From contig DCFT01000216.1 of assembly GCA_002319885.1 (NCBI GenBank), forward strand, positions 72,828 to 105,943: a stretch of DNA of 33,116 nucleotides, read 5' to 3'. The position numbers and the translations under genes were made by a program. Below are positions 25,787 through 33,116 of the stretch, piece after piece. Within the stretch, counting starts at the first letter, position 1; every line of letters begins with the position of its first letter. The notes below the pieces were generated by a model. It was given only the letters and a program-made list of their open reading frames with translations, made no database searches and had not been told where the DNA came from. The DNA is from Bacteroidales bacterium UBA1797. GTDB taxonomy: Bacteria; Bacteroidota; Bacteroidia; Bacteroidales; VadinHA17.

Positions 25787-26767
25787 ATGAGCTCATTTAA
25801 ACCCTTTGTCCTGTTACTGTGTCTACTTATGTTACCTGGTTGCAAACCACGGAACTCAGAAAAAGGCCAGGAAAAAATCAAATCAGAATCGAAAATTGAT
25901 ATATCAGGCACTTTTTCAATAAGTGGAGGAGACGCTCTGTATGGGGTGGTCAGGAATTGGGCGACTGATTTCATGAAGATCCATCCCGGTGTAAAAATCA
26001 CGGTTAAGGCTGGGGGAACTGGAAGCGGGATTGAAGATCTTCAGGATAAAAAGTGTTTGCTGGCGATGATCTCGAGACCATTGACTGATAGTGAGATGGA
26101 AGCAGGAATATGGACAGTTCCTGTGGCGAAAGATGGTGTTGCAGCAATAATGAATAAGAACAATCCTTATCTTAAAAGAGTATTGGACCGGGGCTTAAGT
26201 CCGGAGGAGTTTCATAAAGTATTCATGAGTGATAAACCGGTTACATGGGGAGAGTTGCTGGATACTGGAGGAAAAGAGAAAACAGTTGTATATACAAGGA
26301 CCGATGAATCGGGAGCAGCAGTAATTTTTGCAGGATTTCTGAATAAAGAGGCTGCTGATTTGAAGGGAATCGGAGTAACAAGCGATTCGGAGATGATTAA
26401 GAAAATTCAGATGAATCCTTATGGGATAGGTTATTGCAATTTTTCATATGCCTTTGATCCGGTAACCGGAAACCAGATAAAAGATATACAGATCATTCCT
26501 GCAGATCTTGACTATAATAATAAAATTGGGAGGAAGGAGAACCCTTTCAGCAACCTTGATAAGGCTCACAGAGGTTTGTGGCTCGGATATTACCCTAAAA
26601 ATCTGTGCCGTGAATTGTCGATTGGCTCGCTTGGAAAACCAACTGACCAGTCTGCTGTCGAATTCCTGAAATACGTTCTTACCGAAGGACAGAATGATAT
26701 TAAATCTTCCGGGCTCTGTGAACTGAATGATGTATATATCGGTTACTCGCTTGACAAATTAAAATAG
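25787..26767 (+). CDS. PstS-like phosphate-binding lipoprotein
   Basis: The 326 residues form a periplasmic binding protein of the PstS type. A lipoprotein signal ends LPGC at Cys19. The mature part opens with SISGGDALYGVVRNW, then HPGVKITVKAGGTGSGIEDLQ, the usual phosphate-contacting segments, and AMISRPLTDSE. PstS delivers phosphate to a PstCAB transporter and can influence Pho signalling. No pstC, pstA, pstB or phoU is present in the window, so the gene is orphan here. It converges on upp with an 8-bp gap and no terminator. A related oxyanion or a sensing role is possible. Confidence 0.82.
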   Translation: MSSFKPFVLLLCLLMLPGCKPRNSEKGQEKIKSESKIDISGTFSISGGDALYGVVRNWATDFMKIHPGVKITVKAGGTGSGIEDLQDKKCLLAMISRPLTDSEMEAGIWTVPVAKDGVAAIMNKNNPYLKRVLDRGLSPEEFHKVFMSDKPVTWGELLDTGGKEKTVVYTRTDESGAAVIFAGFLNKEAADLKGIGVTSDSEMIKKIQMNPYGIGYCNFSYAFDPVTGNQIKDIQIIPADLDYNNKIGRKENPFSNLDKAHRGLWLGYYPKNLCRELSIGSLGKPTDQSAVEFLKYVLTEGQNDIKSSGLCELNDVYIGYSLDKLK

Positions 26768-26775
26768 CAGACAAC

Positions 26776-27399
26776 TTACTTTGTTCCGAAAAGTCTGTCG
26801 CCTGCGTCACCAAGACCCGGAACAATGTATCCATGTTCATTGAGTTTCTCATCAAGACCAGCAAGGAAAATCTGCACATCCGGATGATCTTTCATAATAC
26901 GTTCAACACCCTGGGGGGCTCCAACGACACACACAAGCTTAATAGTTTTTGCCCCGTGGTTTTTCAATACCTGAATAGCATCCGTTGAACTGCCTCCAGT
27001 CGCAAGCATTGGATCCAGAACCATTACAACGGCATCAGGAAGGTTATCGGGGAATTTTGAATAATAAGTCATAGGTTTTAGTGTCACATGATCACGGTAC
27101 ATACCGATATGACCTATTCTTGCTGTTGGAATCAGATTAGAAATTCCATCGACCATTCCTAATCCGGCCCTCAAAACAGGTACCAGAACGACGTCTATAG
27201 CGAGTTCCTGTGTGGTACATTTCCCCAGAGGCGTTTCAATTGTAATATCGCGGACGGGGAGATCACGTGTAATCTCGTACGCCATAAGTCCGGCAATCTC
27301 ATCAAGCGTTTCGCGGAAATCTTTGGTATCTGTTTCTTTACGTCGCAGAAGGGTAAGTTTGTGTGTTAAAAGCGGGTGTTTAAGAAGGTTAAGCATCAT
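26776..27399 (-). CDS. upp: Uracil phosphoribosyltransferase
   Basis: Upp makes UMP from uracil and PRPP in pyrimidine salvage. The 207-residue length is normal. The PRPP-binding signature VLDPMLATGGSSTDA (127-141) is complete, and the uracil-binding GYIVPGLGDAGDR segment near the C terminus is present. Two adjacent ATG codons at 27399 and 27396 could start it; the first is given. It is a single gene with its own likely promoter. Confidence 0.97.
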   Translation of the reverse strand: MMLNLLKHPLLTHKLTLLRRKETDTKDFRETLDEIAGLMAYEITRDLPVRDITIETPLGKCTTQELAIDVVLVPVLRAGLGMVDGISNLIPTARIGHIGMYRDHVTLKPMTYYSKFPDNLPDAVVMVLDPMLATGGSSTDAIQVLKNHGAKTIKLVCVVGAPQGVERIMKDHPDVQIFLAGLDEKLNEHGYIVPGLGDAGDRLFGTK

Positions 27400-27425
27400 G
27401 ACTTAATTATTTTTTGGATACAACT

Positions 27426-27433
27426 CAAAGATA
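27426..27433 (-). promoter_or_regulatory. -7 box for upp
   Basis: The minus-strand octamer TATCTTTG is an exact TAnnTTTG match 27 nt before the upp start. Its sequence and position copy those of the permease and lysS cores in this window. No -33 TTTG is evident. Confidence 0.55.
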
Positions 27434-27650
27434 AAGCAAAAATGCACTGATTATGATAATTTTAATTCAGGACAATTCAAAAAAATGTCGTGTCACTGAT
27501 CAGGATATTTTTTTCTATTCTCCTGCTAATTTCACATTTTATCCGTTTAGTAATAATATTTTTTAATAAATTTACTAATGTCAAGAAAGACAAATGCCAG
27601 TTGATAAATTTAAATGAAATAGACCGTCCGGAAGACACATTCAATTTAAC

Positions 27651-28727
27651 ATGAAAGACAAGGTTTTTTTTAAAACTTCAATTGGTATATTATTGTTTTT
27701 AGGTTTAGTTGGTCAGGATGACAGTCTTCTGGCTCAGAATAAAATTCATGATTCATCAAAAAACAGCTTTGGCCTTTTTGAGGATGATAAACTAATTGAG
27801 ATTTCGCTCAGATTTGATCTTTCAACCTATTTCAGGACGAAACCTAAGGAAGATTATTTAAAGGCAAATATCACATTCCACATTAGTAAATCAGATTCTG
27901 TAAGTCAGGATATAAGATTAAAGACCAGAGGAGTATTCAGGAATAAGTATTGTAAGTACCCACCCATTGAATTAAACTTTAAGAAAGCGAATTTCGGTTA
28001 TTCTGATCTTAATAAGATATCTAAAATAAAACTGGTTCCTCAATGCAGTTCTGGCAAGGAAAATGAAGATTATGTACTGAAAGAATATCTGGCATATAAA
28101 TTATTTAATGTTCTCACTGATACAAGTTTCAGGGTGAGATTGCTTAAAGTTACCTATATTGATACACAAAAGAAAAGGAAGCCGATTGTACAATATGGAT
28201 TTTTCATTGAACCGGTCGAAATACTTTTAGCAAGAACAAATTGCATACAGATAAAGACACCTACTCTGACGCAGAAAAACATTATACCGAAGATTATTGA
28301 CAGGCTTGCTATCTTCAATTTTATGATAGGAAATTATGATTGGGCTGTTCCCGGGCAGCATAATATACTTGTTATAAAATCGCTGAAAATTGACCCTTAT
28401 GGTCTTGCAATTGCAATTCCACATGATTTTGACTGGACCGGTCTTGTCAATGCATCATATGCAATTCCTGCTGAAGTGGTTGGAACTGAAAATGTCAGGG
28501 AGCGACTTTTCCTGGGAATCTGTCGAACTGAAGAAACGTATCAAAGAGATCTGGATACGTTTGTAGAAAAGAAAGATGAGTTTTATAATGTCATCAAAGA
28601 ATTTCCATATCTGAATCAGCAGGTAAAAAAAGATCTAATGGATTATCTTGCTGGATTCTTTGACCAGCTTGATGGAAACAGAAAACGTATTTTGTATAAT
28701 TTTATGAATAGCTGTAAAAATTTCTAA
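27651..28727 (+). CDS. Exported CotH-kinase-like protein
   Basis: The 358 residues begin with a signal-like hydrophobic stretch (8-20) with possible cleavage after LLAQ, so the protein is probably periplasmic or surface-exposed. The order of motifs recalls the CotH family of atypical secreted kinases: RLKTRGVFRNKYCKYPPIEL (89-108), a helical YVLKEYLAYKLFNVL (141-155), GNYDWAVPGQHN (227-238) and HDFDW (258-262). These are divergent counterparts of the CotH Arg-Gly, GN-D and DxDW motifs. DUF4956 follows after 17 nt, an association known for CotH proteins. The target is unknown. Similarity is judged by eye and the CotH call is moderate. Confidence 0.6.
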   Translation: MKDKVFFKTSIGILLFLGLVGQDDSLLAQNKIHDSSKNSFGLFEDDKLIEISLRFDLSTYFRTKPKEDYLKANITFHISKSDSVSQDIRLKTRGVFRNKYCKYPPIELNFKKANFGYSDLNKISKIKLVPQCSSGKENEDYVLKEYLAYKLFNVLTDTSFRVRLLKVTYIDTQKKRKPIVQYGFFIEPVEILLARTNCIQIKTPTLTQKNIIPKIIDRLAIFNFMIGNYDWAVPGQHNILVIKSLKIDPYGLAIAIPHDFDWTGLVNASYAIPAEVVGTENVRERLFLGICRTEETYQRDLDTFVEKKDEFYNVIKEFPYLNQQVKKDLMDYLAGFFDQLDGNRKRILYNFMNSCKNF

Positions 28728-28744
28728 CACTAAAAAACAATATA

Positions 28745-29341
28745 ATGACTGACGGTTTTTTTGATCTGACTAATCCAAATTTTGTGGGTATTATGTGGAG
28801 GTTTGTAATCAACCTTTTCTTTCTTATTATCCTTATTCGCTTCATATATTTCAAGTACTCACAAAAAGAGAAATTCTTATTTAGTTTTTTCTTAATGGGT
28901 ATCATGACCTTTTTTATTACTTCCATGCTTCGATCAGTATTTATTGAAATGGGCATGGCTGTTGGTTTGTTCGCAGTATTAGGGATTTTACGACTAAGAA
29001 CAAGAAATTTCAGTGTAAAAGATATGGCATATACTTTTGCAGTGTTAGGGATTTCGGTTATAAATTCGTTAAAATTGCTAAAGTTCCCAGTTCTTGGGGT
29101 TTTGATCATTAACCTGATAATTATTTCTTCTGCTTACCTGCTTGAGCGTTTCATTATCAGGAATAAATCTGAAACATTTTCTATTGTCTATGATAAACTG
29201 GATATGCTTAAGCCTGACAAAAAACAAAAACTCTTACGGGATGTTTCTGAACTGACAGGCAAGGATGTACTGAAGATCAGCATCCGCAGGATTAATTACA
29301 AAAGAAAAACAGCGTTGCTGGATATTCACTACAGAGAGTAA
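28745..29341 (+). CDS. DUF4956 family membrane protein
   Basis: This 198-residue protein has four or five membrane helices within about residues 14-135, with the conserved-looking GLFAVLGILRLRTRNFSVKD between them. A cytoplasmic domain of about 65 residues follows at the C terminus. This matches DUF4956, a family of unknown biochemistry often encoded beside VTC-type polyphosphate polymerase domains and CotH proteins. It forms an apparent two-gene operon with the CotH-like gene. No VTC-domain gene is present here. Confidence 0.8.
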   Translation: MTDGFFDLTNPNFVGIMWRFVINLFFLIILIRFIYFKYSQKEKFLFSFFLMGIMTFFITSMLRSVFIEMGMAVGLFAVLGILRLRTRNFSVKDMAYTFAVLGISVINSLKLLKFPVLGVLIINLIIISSAYLLERFIIRNKSETFSIVYDKLDMLKPDKKQKLLRDVSELTGKDVLKISIRRINYKRKTALLDIHYRE

Positions 29342-29393
29342 ATCTTATCAACTGATATTGACAATAGATTTAGCGAACTTAAAAACTACACTG

Positions 29394-30398
29394 TTATTTA
29401 CCGGGAAACAGGTGAATTTCTTCATCTTTTCTTTTGCCGGTCAATGCACTTACAGTGGTTATTACCATCTCATTATTTTCCGGGAATATTTTCAAAACAC
29501 GCAGCAATCCTTTTCCTGACTTTTCATCAGATCCTTTGAGTCTTTCATCCTGAAAGTCACTCAGGATCTCAAACACTCTTCTTTTCTGACCTGAGTCCTG
29601 GGGATCTTTTATTTTAACCTCTTTCTGGAATGTACCCTCTTTGTGCCCGCATAGAACCATAATAATATTCGGGTCCTTTTTAATTAATTTGTTAAATACT
29701 CCGTCGGCATTGTTGCCTTTAAGTTGGCCTGAATTGTCTCGGCCATCCATGCCAAAGCTATTAAGATCATTCAGACGTTTTCCGTCTTTGTTAAGATAAT
29801 CGTGGGTTACCAGGAAAACTTTTCTTGACGGATTACCGGCAATGATCTTATCTGCCCATTTCAACACTGTGCTTCTTGGTGCAATTTCCAGGTTCATAAT
29901 CAGGTATTTGTGATCTTTGTAGTCGAAAAGACAATAGTAATTATCAATTTTCCCTGAATCAAAGAAGCCGCCTTTCCACCACGAACCTGGCTTCCCGAAC
30001 CTGGAGACAGGAAAATACCGGTTTAAAAATTCCGTATGCCGGATTCCGTCATAATAATTATTTTCCGGATTTTTCATGTCGTTGTCACCATAAACGATCG
30101 AATATGGAATCTGTGCTTTTTCAAGTATTTTAAAAGATTTATCGGCAACCTGCCATGCATACTCCTTATTATTGTTTGTTATATCGCCCAGGTGAATAAC
30201 ATACTGAATGTTAAGTAGATTCCTGTTTTCAACAATCCAATTCATCTGTTTATAAAAAATTTCAGGATAGTCAGATGAGTAATGCTGGGTATCCGGGAGA
30301 AGAATAATTGAAAAATAATCATTCCCGTTTAAAAATGATAAATTAGTCGTGGCCTGGGCCAGGAAAAAGATGATCAATAAACTTATTGTTTTAACCAT
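29394..30398 (-). CDS. Exported calcineurin-like metallophosphoesterase
   Basis: The 334 residues start with a signal peptide (about 1-17) and continue as a metallophosphoesterase: PDTQ with Asp36, HLGD with Asp72, GDND (104-107), THD with His199 and GHKEG (251-255). The usual family motifs are GNHD and GHxH, so the third and fifth blocks are altered. A His to Asn change falls at the usual catalytic position. The start codon lies within the last 16 nt of lysS, so it is probably translated from the lysS transcript. Substrate unknown; phosphodiesters or phosphate esters outside the cytoplasm are expected. Confidence 0.85.
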   Translation of the reverse strand: MVKTISLLIIFFLAQATTNLSFLNGNDYFSIILLPDTQHYSSDYPEIFYKQMNWIVENRNLLNIQYVIHLGDITNNNKEYAWQVADKSFKILEKAQIPYSIVYGDNDMKNPENNYYDGIRHTEFLNRYFPVSRFGKPGSWWKGGFFDSGKIDNYYCLFDYKDHKYLIMNLEIAPRSTVLKWADKIIAGNPSRKVFLVTHDYLNKDGKRLNDLNSFGMDGRDNSGQLKGNNADGVFNKLIKKDPNIIMVLCGHKEGTFQKEVKIKDPQDSGQKRRVFEILSDFQDERLKGSDEKSGKGLLRVLKIFPENNEMVITTVSALTGKRKDEEIHLFPGK

Positions 30399-32110
30399 TC
30401 CTCAACAGCCTGAGGGCTCAATCCGGGGAGTCCGAGTTTGTTTTTTTTGTTAAATCCGTTCAGATCATTGGCAAGTTTTCCGGCTTTCTCAACTTCTTTC
30501 AGCTTTGACACTGTAGTGAATCCGAGTTTTTTTAAGGGTTCAATCCATTCAACAGGAATGCCTTTCTCAGTGAATTTCTCTTCCGGGTCAGAAGTCGATT
30601 TCTTTTCAGGTTTCATTTGTGGAAATAGAAGCACATCCTGGATCGACGGCTGATTTGTCAGCAGCATTGCGAGTCTGTCAATTCCGATACCCATGCCTGA
30701 TGTAGGAGGCATTCCATATTCCAGTGCCCTTATAAAATCGAGATCGATGAACATGGCCTCATCATCTCCTTTCTCAGATAACCTTAGCTGGTCCTGGAAC
30801 CTTTCCATCTGATCGATCGGATCATTTAATTCTGAATAGGCATTAGCGATCTCTTTTCCATTTATCATTAGTTCAAAACGTTCGGTGACACCCGGTTTGC
30901 TTCGATGCTTTTTAGTAAGAGGAGATGTCTCTGTAGGATAATCAATTATAAAAGTAGGCTGTATATAATTATGTTCACATTTTTCGCCAAATAACTCATC
31001 TATAAGCTTCCCCTTTCCCATTGTCGGAGTAATCGGAACACCAAGTTTATCACAGACATCCTGCAGGGCAATCTCATCCATTCCCGATATATCGATACCC
31101 GTATTCTCCTTTATTGCATCAGTCATGCTTATCCTCTTAAACGGAGGATTAAGGTTGATGAGTTTATCTCCGAATAATACCTCTGTTTTCCCATGCAGAT
31201 CAAGAGCGGCTTTTTTTATTATCTCTTCGGTGAAGGTCATCATCCAGTTATAATCTTTATAAGCGATATAAATTTCCAGAACTGTAAACTCAGGATTATG
31301 TGTTCTGTCCATACCTTCATTTCGGAAGTCTTTGGCAAACTCATATACACCCTCAAAACCTCCAACAATGAGCCGTTTAAGATAGAGTTCATTTGCAACC
31401 CTCAGATAGAGAGGCATGTCGAGAGTATTATGATGAGTTATGAAAGGCCTGGCGGCAGCGCCTCCGGGTATTGGCTGAAGAATAGGTGTTTCAACTTCGA
31501 GGTAACCATGAGAGTCAAAAAGTTCGCGCATTGAATGAATGATCTGGGTCCTTTTTCTGAACACATCACGTACCTGGGGATTAACGATAAGATCAACATA
31601 TCGCTGACGGTATCGCATCTCGGGGTCAGTTACAGCATCATACAAGACCCCGTCTTTTTCCTTGACTATAGGTAGAGGTCTTATCGATTTGCTTAGGATT
31701 GTGAACTCTTCGACATGCACGGTTATTTCACCCATCTGTGTTTTAAAAACATGGCCTTTCACGCCGATAATATCACCGATATCAAGAAGATGCTTAAAGA
31801 CGGTATTATACATTGTTTTATCTTCTCCGGGACAGATATCATCGCGGCGGAAATATACCTGTATCCTGCCTGAAGAGTCCATAAGCTCTGCAAATGAAGC
31901 ATTGCCCATTATACGTCTGGTCATTATACGACCAGCGAGGCAAACCTCCTGAAAATTGTTTTTATCGGGATTGTAATTATCGAGAATATCCTGTGCAAAA
32001 ACATTGGTTTTATATTCAGCAGCAGGGTAAGGATCTATGCCAAGTTTTCTGAGTTCATCAACAGATGCCCTTCGGATCTGTTCCTGTTCACTTAAATTCA
32101 TATTGCTCAT
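30383..32110 (-). CDS. lysS: Lysyl-tRNA synthetase, class II
   Basis: LysS charges tRNA-Lys with lysine. The 575 residues comprise an OB-fold anticodon-binding domain (about 55-160) and a class II catalytic core with motif 1 around YLEVETPILQPIPGGAAARP, motif 2 FRNEGMDRTHNPEFT and motif 3 GMGIGIDRLAML. A tail of about 70 residues follows the usual end near residue 500. It resembles a helix-hairpin-helix unit (PVEWIEPLKKLGFTTVSKL). Such a tail occurs in other Bacteroidota LysS proteins and explains the length. A second ATG at 32101 is an alternative start. Confidence 0.97.
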   Translation of the reverse strand: MSNMNLSEQEQIRRASVDELRKLGIDPYPAAEYKTNVFAQDILDNYNPDKNNFQEVCLAGRIMTRRIMGNASFAELMDSSGRIQVYFRRDDICPGEDKTMYNTVFKHLLDIGDIIGVKGHVFKTQMGEITVHVEEFTILSKSIRPLPIVKEKDGVLYDAVTDPEMRYRQRYVDLIVNPQVRDVFRKRTQIIHSMRELFDSHGYLEVETPILQPIPGGAAARPFITHHNTLDMPLYLRVANELYLKRLIVGGFEGVYEFAKDFRNEGMDRTHNPEFTVLEIYIAYKDYNWMMTFTEEIIKKAALDLHGKTEVLFGDKLINLNPPFKRISMTDAIKENTGIDISGMDEIALQDVCDKLGVPITPTMGKGKLIDELFGEKCEHNYIQPTFIIDYPTETSPLTKKHRSKPGVTERFELMINGKEIANAYSELNDPIDQMERFQDQLRLSEKGDDEAMFIDLDFIRALEYGMPPTSGMGIGIDRLAMLLTNQPSIQDVLLFPQMKPEKKSTSDPEEKFTEKGIPVEWIEPLKKLGFTTVSKLKEVEKAGKLANDLNGFNKKNKLGLPGLSPQAVEEWLKQ

Positions 32111-32129
32111 TCTGTTTTGGAAATTTGTG

Positions 32130-32137
32130 CAAAGATA
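32130..32137 (-). promoter_or_regulatory. -7 box for lysS
   Basis: The minus-strand octamer TATCTTTG is an exact TAnnTTTG match 20 nt before the lysS start. A TTTC lies 22 nt further upstream and might act as a poor -33 element. The leader would be very short. Confidence 0.55.
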
Positions 32138-32168
32138 GAAAAATCGTGCATCTGTTATAGAAAGAGAT

Positions 32169-33020
32169 TCAGCCTTTTAATGAATTTATTTCATTATCGA
32201 ACTTATCACTTATGATTCTTGTCACAGGTCCTGGAACACCATCTCCAATAGTGTTTCCTCCCAGTTCTGTTACAGGCATAACTTCAGCTGAAGTATTACT
32301 GATGAATGCCTCCTGCACAAATCTGAGCCTGTTTTCCTCTACAGCTTCCTCCCTGATTTTGATTCCGCAATCCTCTGCAATCCGTAAAATATTCTTTCGT
32401 GTGATTCCTGATAAAACATAGTTAGATTCAGGATGTGTATAAAGAGTACCGTTTATAACAAAAAAGATATTTGAATGTGACCCTTCAGTTATGAGTCCGT
32501 TTCTAACAAAGATACATTCCTTAAGACCATTTTCATGAGCTTCCTGAAAGCTAAGTGTATTGGGAAGAAGAGCTACCGATTTAATATCACACCTGCTCCA
32601 TCTAATATCTTCTTTCAGCATGGCTTTGATACCAGTCTCTTTTAACTTAACTTCCGGCAAAAACCCCCAGGCATATGCATAAACTGTAGGGAGGACATCG
32701 GGTTTCGGAAAATTATGTGATCGCCGTGCAGCACCTCTGGTAACCTGTAGATATACCATGGCCGTCTGGTTCTCGAGACTGTTAATTTTTATAAGCTTTT
32801 CTGCAAAATCCGGAAAGGAATCAGTATCGGTCCAGTTAATTCTTAATTCGCGAAGGCTTCTTTTCAGTCTGGTCATGTGACCATTCAGATCATAAAAAAA
32901 TCCCTGATACCATCTGACAACTTCGTATACGCCATCAGCAAAGAGAAACCCTCTGTCATCAGGACTGATCTTTACTTCTTCTTTAGTAATAAATTTCCCG
33001 TTGAAGTATACTGTTTCCAT
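32169..33020 (-). CDS. Class IV PLP aminotransferase, D-alanine aminotransferase-like
   Basis: The 283 residues are a fold-type IV aminotransferase. The frame opens at 33074, but METVYFNGKF at 33020 matches the family start. GVYEVVRWYQG (30-40) and DIKSVALLPNTL (145-156) with Lys147, ITEGSHSN with Glu179 and THPESNYVLSGITR (195-208) closely follow bacterial D-amino-acid aminotransferases, in which the catalytic Lys and Glu stand at almost the same numbers. It would make D-glutamate or D-alanine for peptidoglycan from alpha-keto acids. A branched-chain aminotransferase is the alternative. It lies 58 nt upstream of lysS on the same strand. Confidence 0.85.
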   Translation of the reverse strand: METVYFNGKFITKEEVKISPDDRGFLFADGVYEVVRWYQGFFYDLNGHMTRLKRSLRELRINWTDTDSFPDFAEKLIKINSLENQTAMVYLQVTRGAARRSHNFPKPDVLPTVYAYAWGFLPEVKLKETGIKAMLKEDIRWSRCDIKSVALLPNTLSFQEAHENGLKECIFVRNGLITEGSHSNIFFVINGTLYTHPESNYVLSGITRKNILRIAEDCGIKIREEAVEENRLRFVQEAFISNTSAEVMPVTELGGNTIGDGVPGPVTRIISDKFDNEINSLKG

Positions 33021-33060
33021 CTTATAAATATTAAATGAGTTATATTTTTCATTTTTTAAG

Positions 33061-33115
33061 CCCCAGTATCCCAATTCTTTCTAAATTTTTACCCCCCAAT
33101 AGCCCAATTCTTTCT
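33061..33115. repeat. 33-bp-period direct repeat at the right edge
   Basis: CCCAATTCTTTCT occurs at 33070-33082 and 33103-33115. Including the bases before each copy (CCCCAGTAT and CCCCAATAG), 20 of 22 positions agree, and the period is 33 bp. It lies about 40 nt upstream of the aminotransferase start and may continue beyond the window. Confidence 0.55.
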
Positions 33116-33116
33116 G

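Noticed and set aside
27400..27650. TTAGTAA/TTACTAA inverted repeat upstream of the CotH-like gene
   Set aside because: Seven AT-rich pairs separated by 18 bases are expected by chance in such sequence, and no promoter core accompanies it.
28702..29109. 135-residue minus-strand ORF over DUF4956
   Set aside because: It is antisense to a recognisable membrane protein, and its Lys/Ile-rich composition is expected from the complement of hydrophobic codons.

Overview
The window is ordinary chromosome of an AT-rich member of the Bacteroidota, most likely an environmental Bacteroidales or Marinilabiliales-type lineage. The evidence is the gene order purH-mreB-mreC-mreD-mrdA-rodA, a lysyl-tRNA synthetase with the long C-terminal tail seen in this phylum, a short-form glucose-6-phosphate isomerase, several N-terminal lipoprotein signals, and TAnnTTTG promoter cores in place of sigma70 -10 boxes. 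No rRNA, tRNA, CRISPR array, phage, transposase or insertion sequence was found.

Layout. 126-2398 (minus): a MalY/PatB-type aminotransferase followed by carA. 2736-6735 (plus): an unrecognised lipoprotein, an intrinsic terminator, then a 1037-residue TerB-like/ABCG-type half transporter with a very large extracytoplasmic loop. 7069-9099: rsmA converging on a MacB-type permease. 9253-16406 (plus): purH and the rod-shape/elongasome operon mreB, mreC, mreD, mrdA (PBP2) and rodA. 16407-18610: an AcpH-like phosphodiesterase diverging from a P-loop protein related to archaeal cyclic 2,3-diphosphoglycerate synthetase, with two perfect dyads between them. 18812-22544 (minus): pgi and a GH3 lipoprotein. 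22733-25672 (minus): a DUF2807 surface protein and an ABC-2 exporter pair. 25787-27399: an orphan PstS-like lipoprotein converging on upp. 27651-29341 (plus): a CotH-like protein with a DUF4956 membrane protein. 29394-33020 (minus): a class IV aminotransferase resembling D-alanine aminotransferase, lysS, and an exported metallophosphoesterase overlapping the end of lysS.

Small intergenic repeats are a second theme. There are two long inverted arrays of CACAAAG/CTTTGTG units, both 3' of genes. A 78-bp element with dyad symmetry and nested hairpins lies between the cDPGS-like and GH3 genes. Short GAAGCG-loop hairpins recur, and a 33-bp direct repeat sits at the right edge. They look like dispersed non-coding repeats rather than gene remnants.

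The best candidates for poorly described biology are the CotH-like/DUF4956 pair, which lacks the polyphosphate-polymerase (VTC-type) partner these families often have, and the lipoprotein/TerB-ABCG locus. The cDPGS-like gene with its unusually strong ribosome binding site and palindromic leader comes next. No gene looks broken. Several long reading frames begin upstream of the likely start (purH, mrdA, rodA, the GH3 and the class IV aminotransferase), and the starts here have been corrected.
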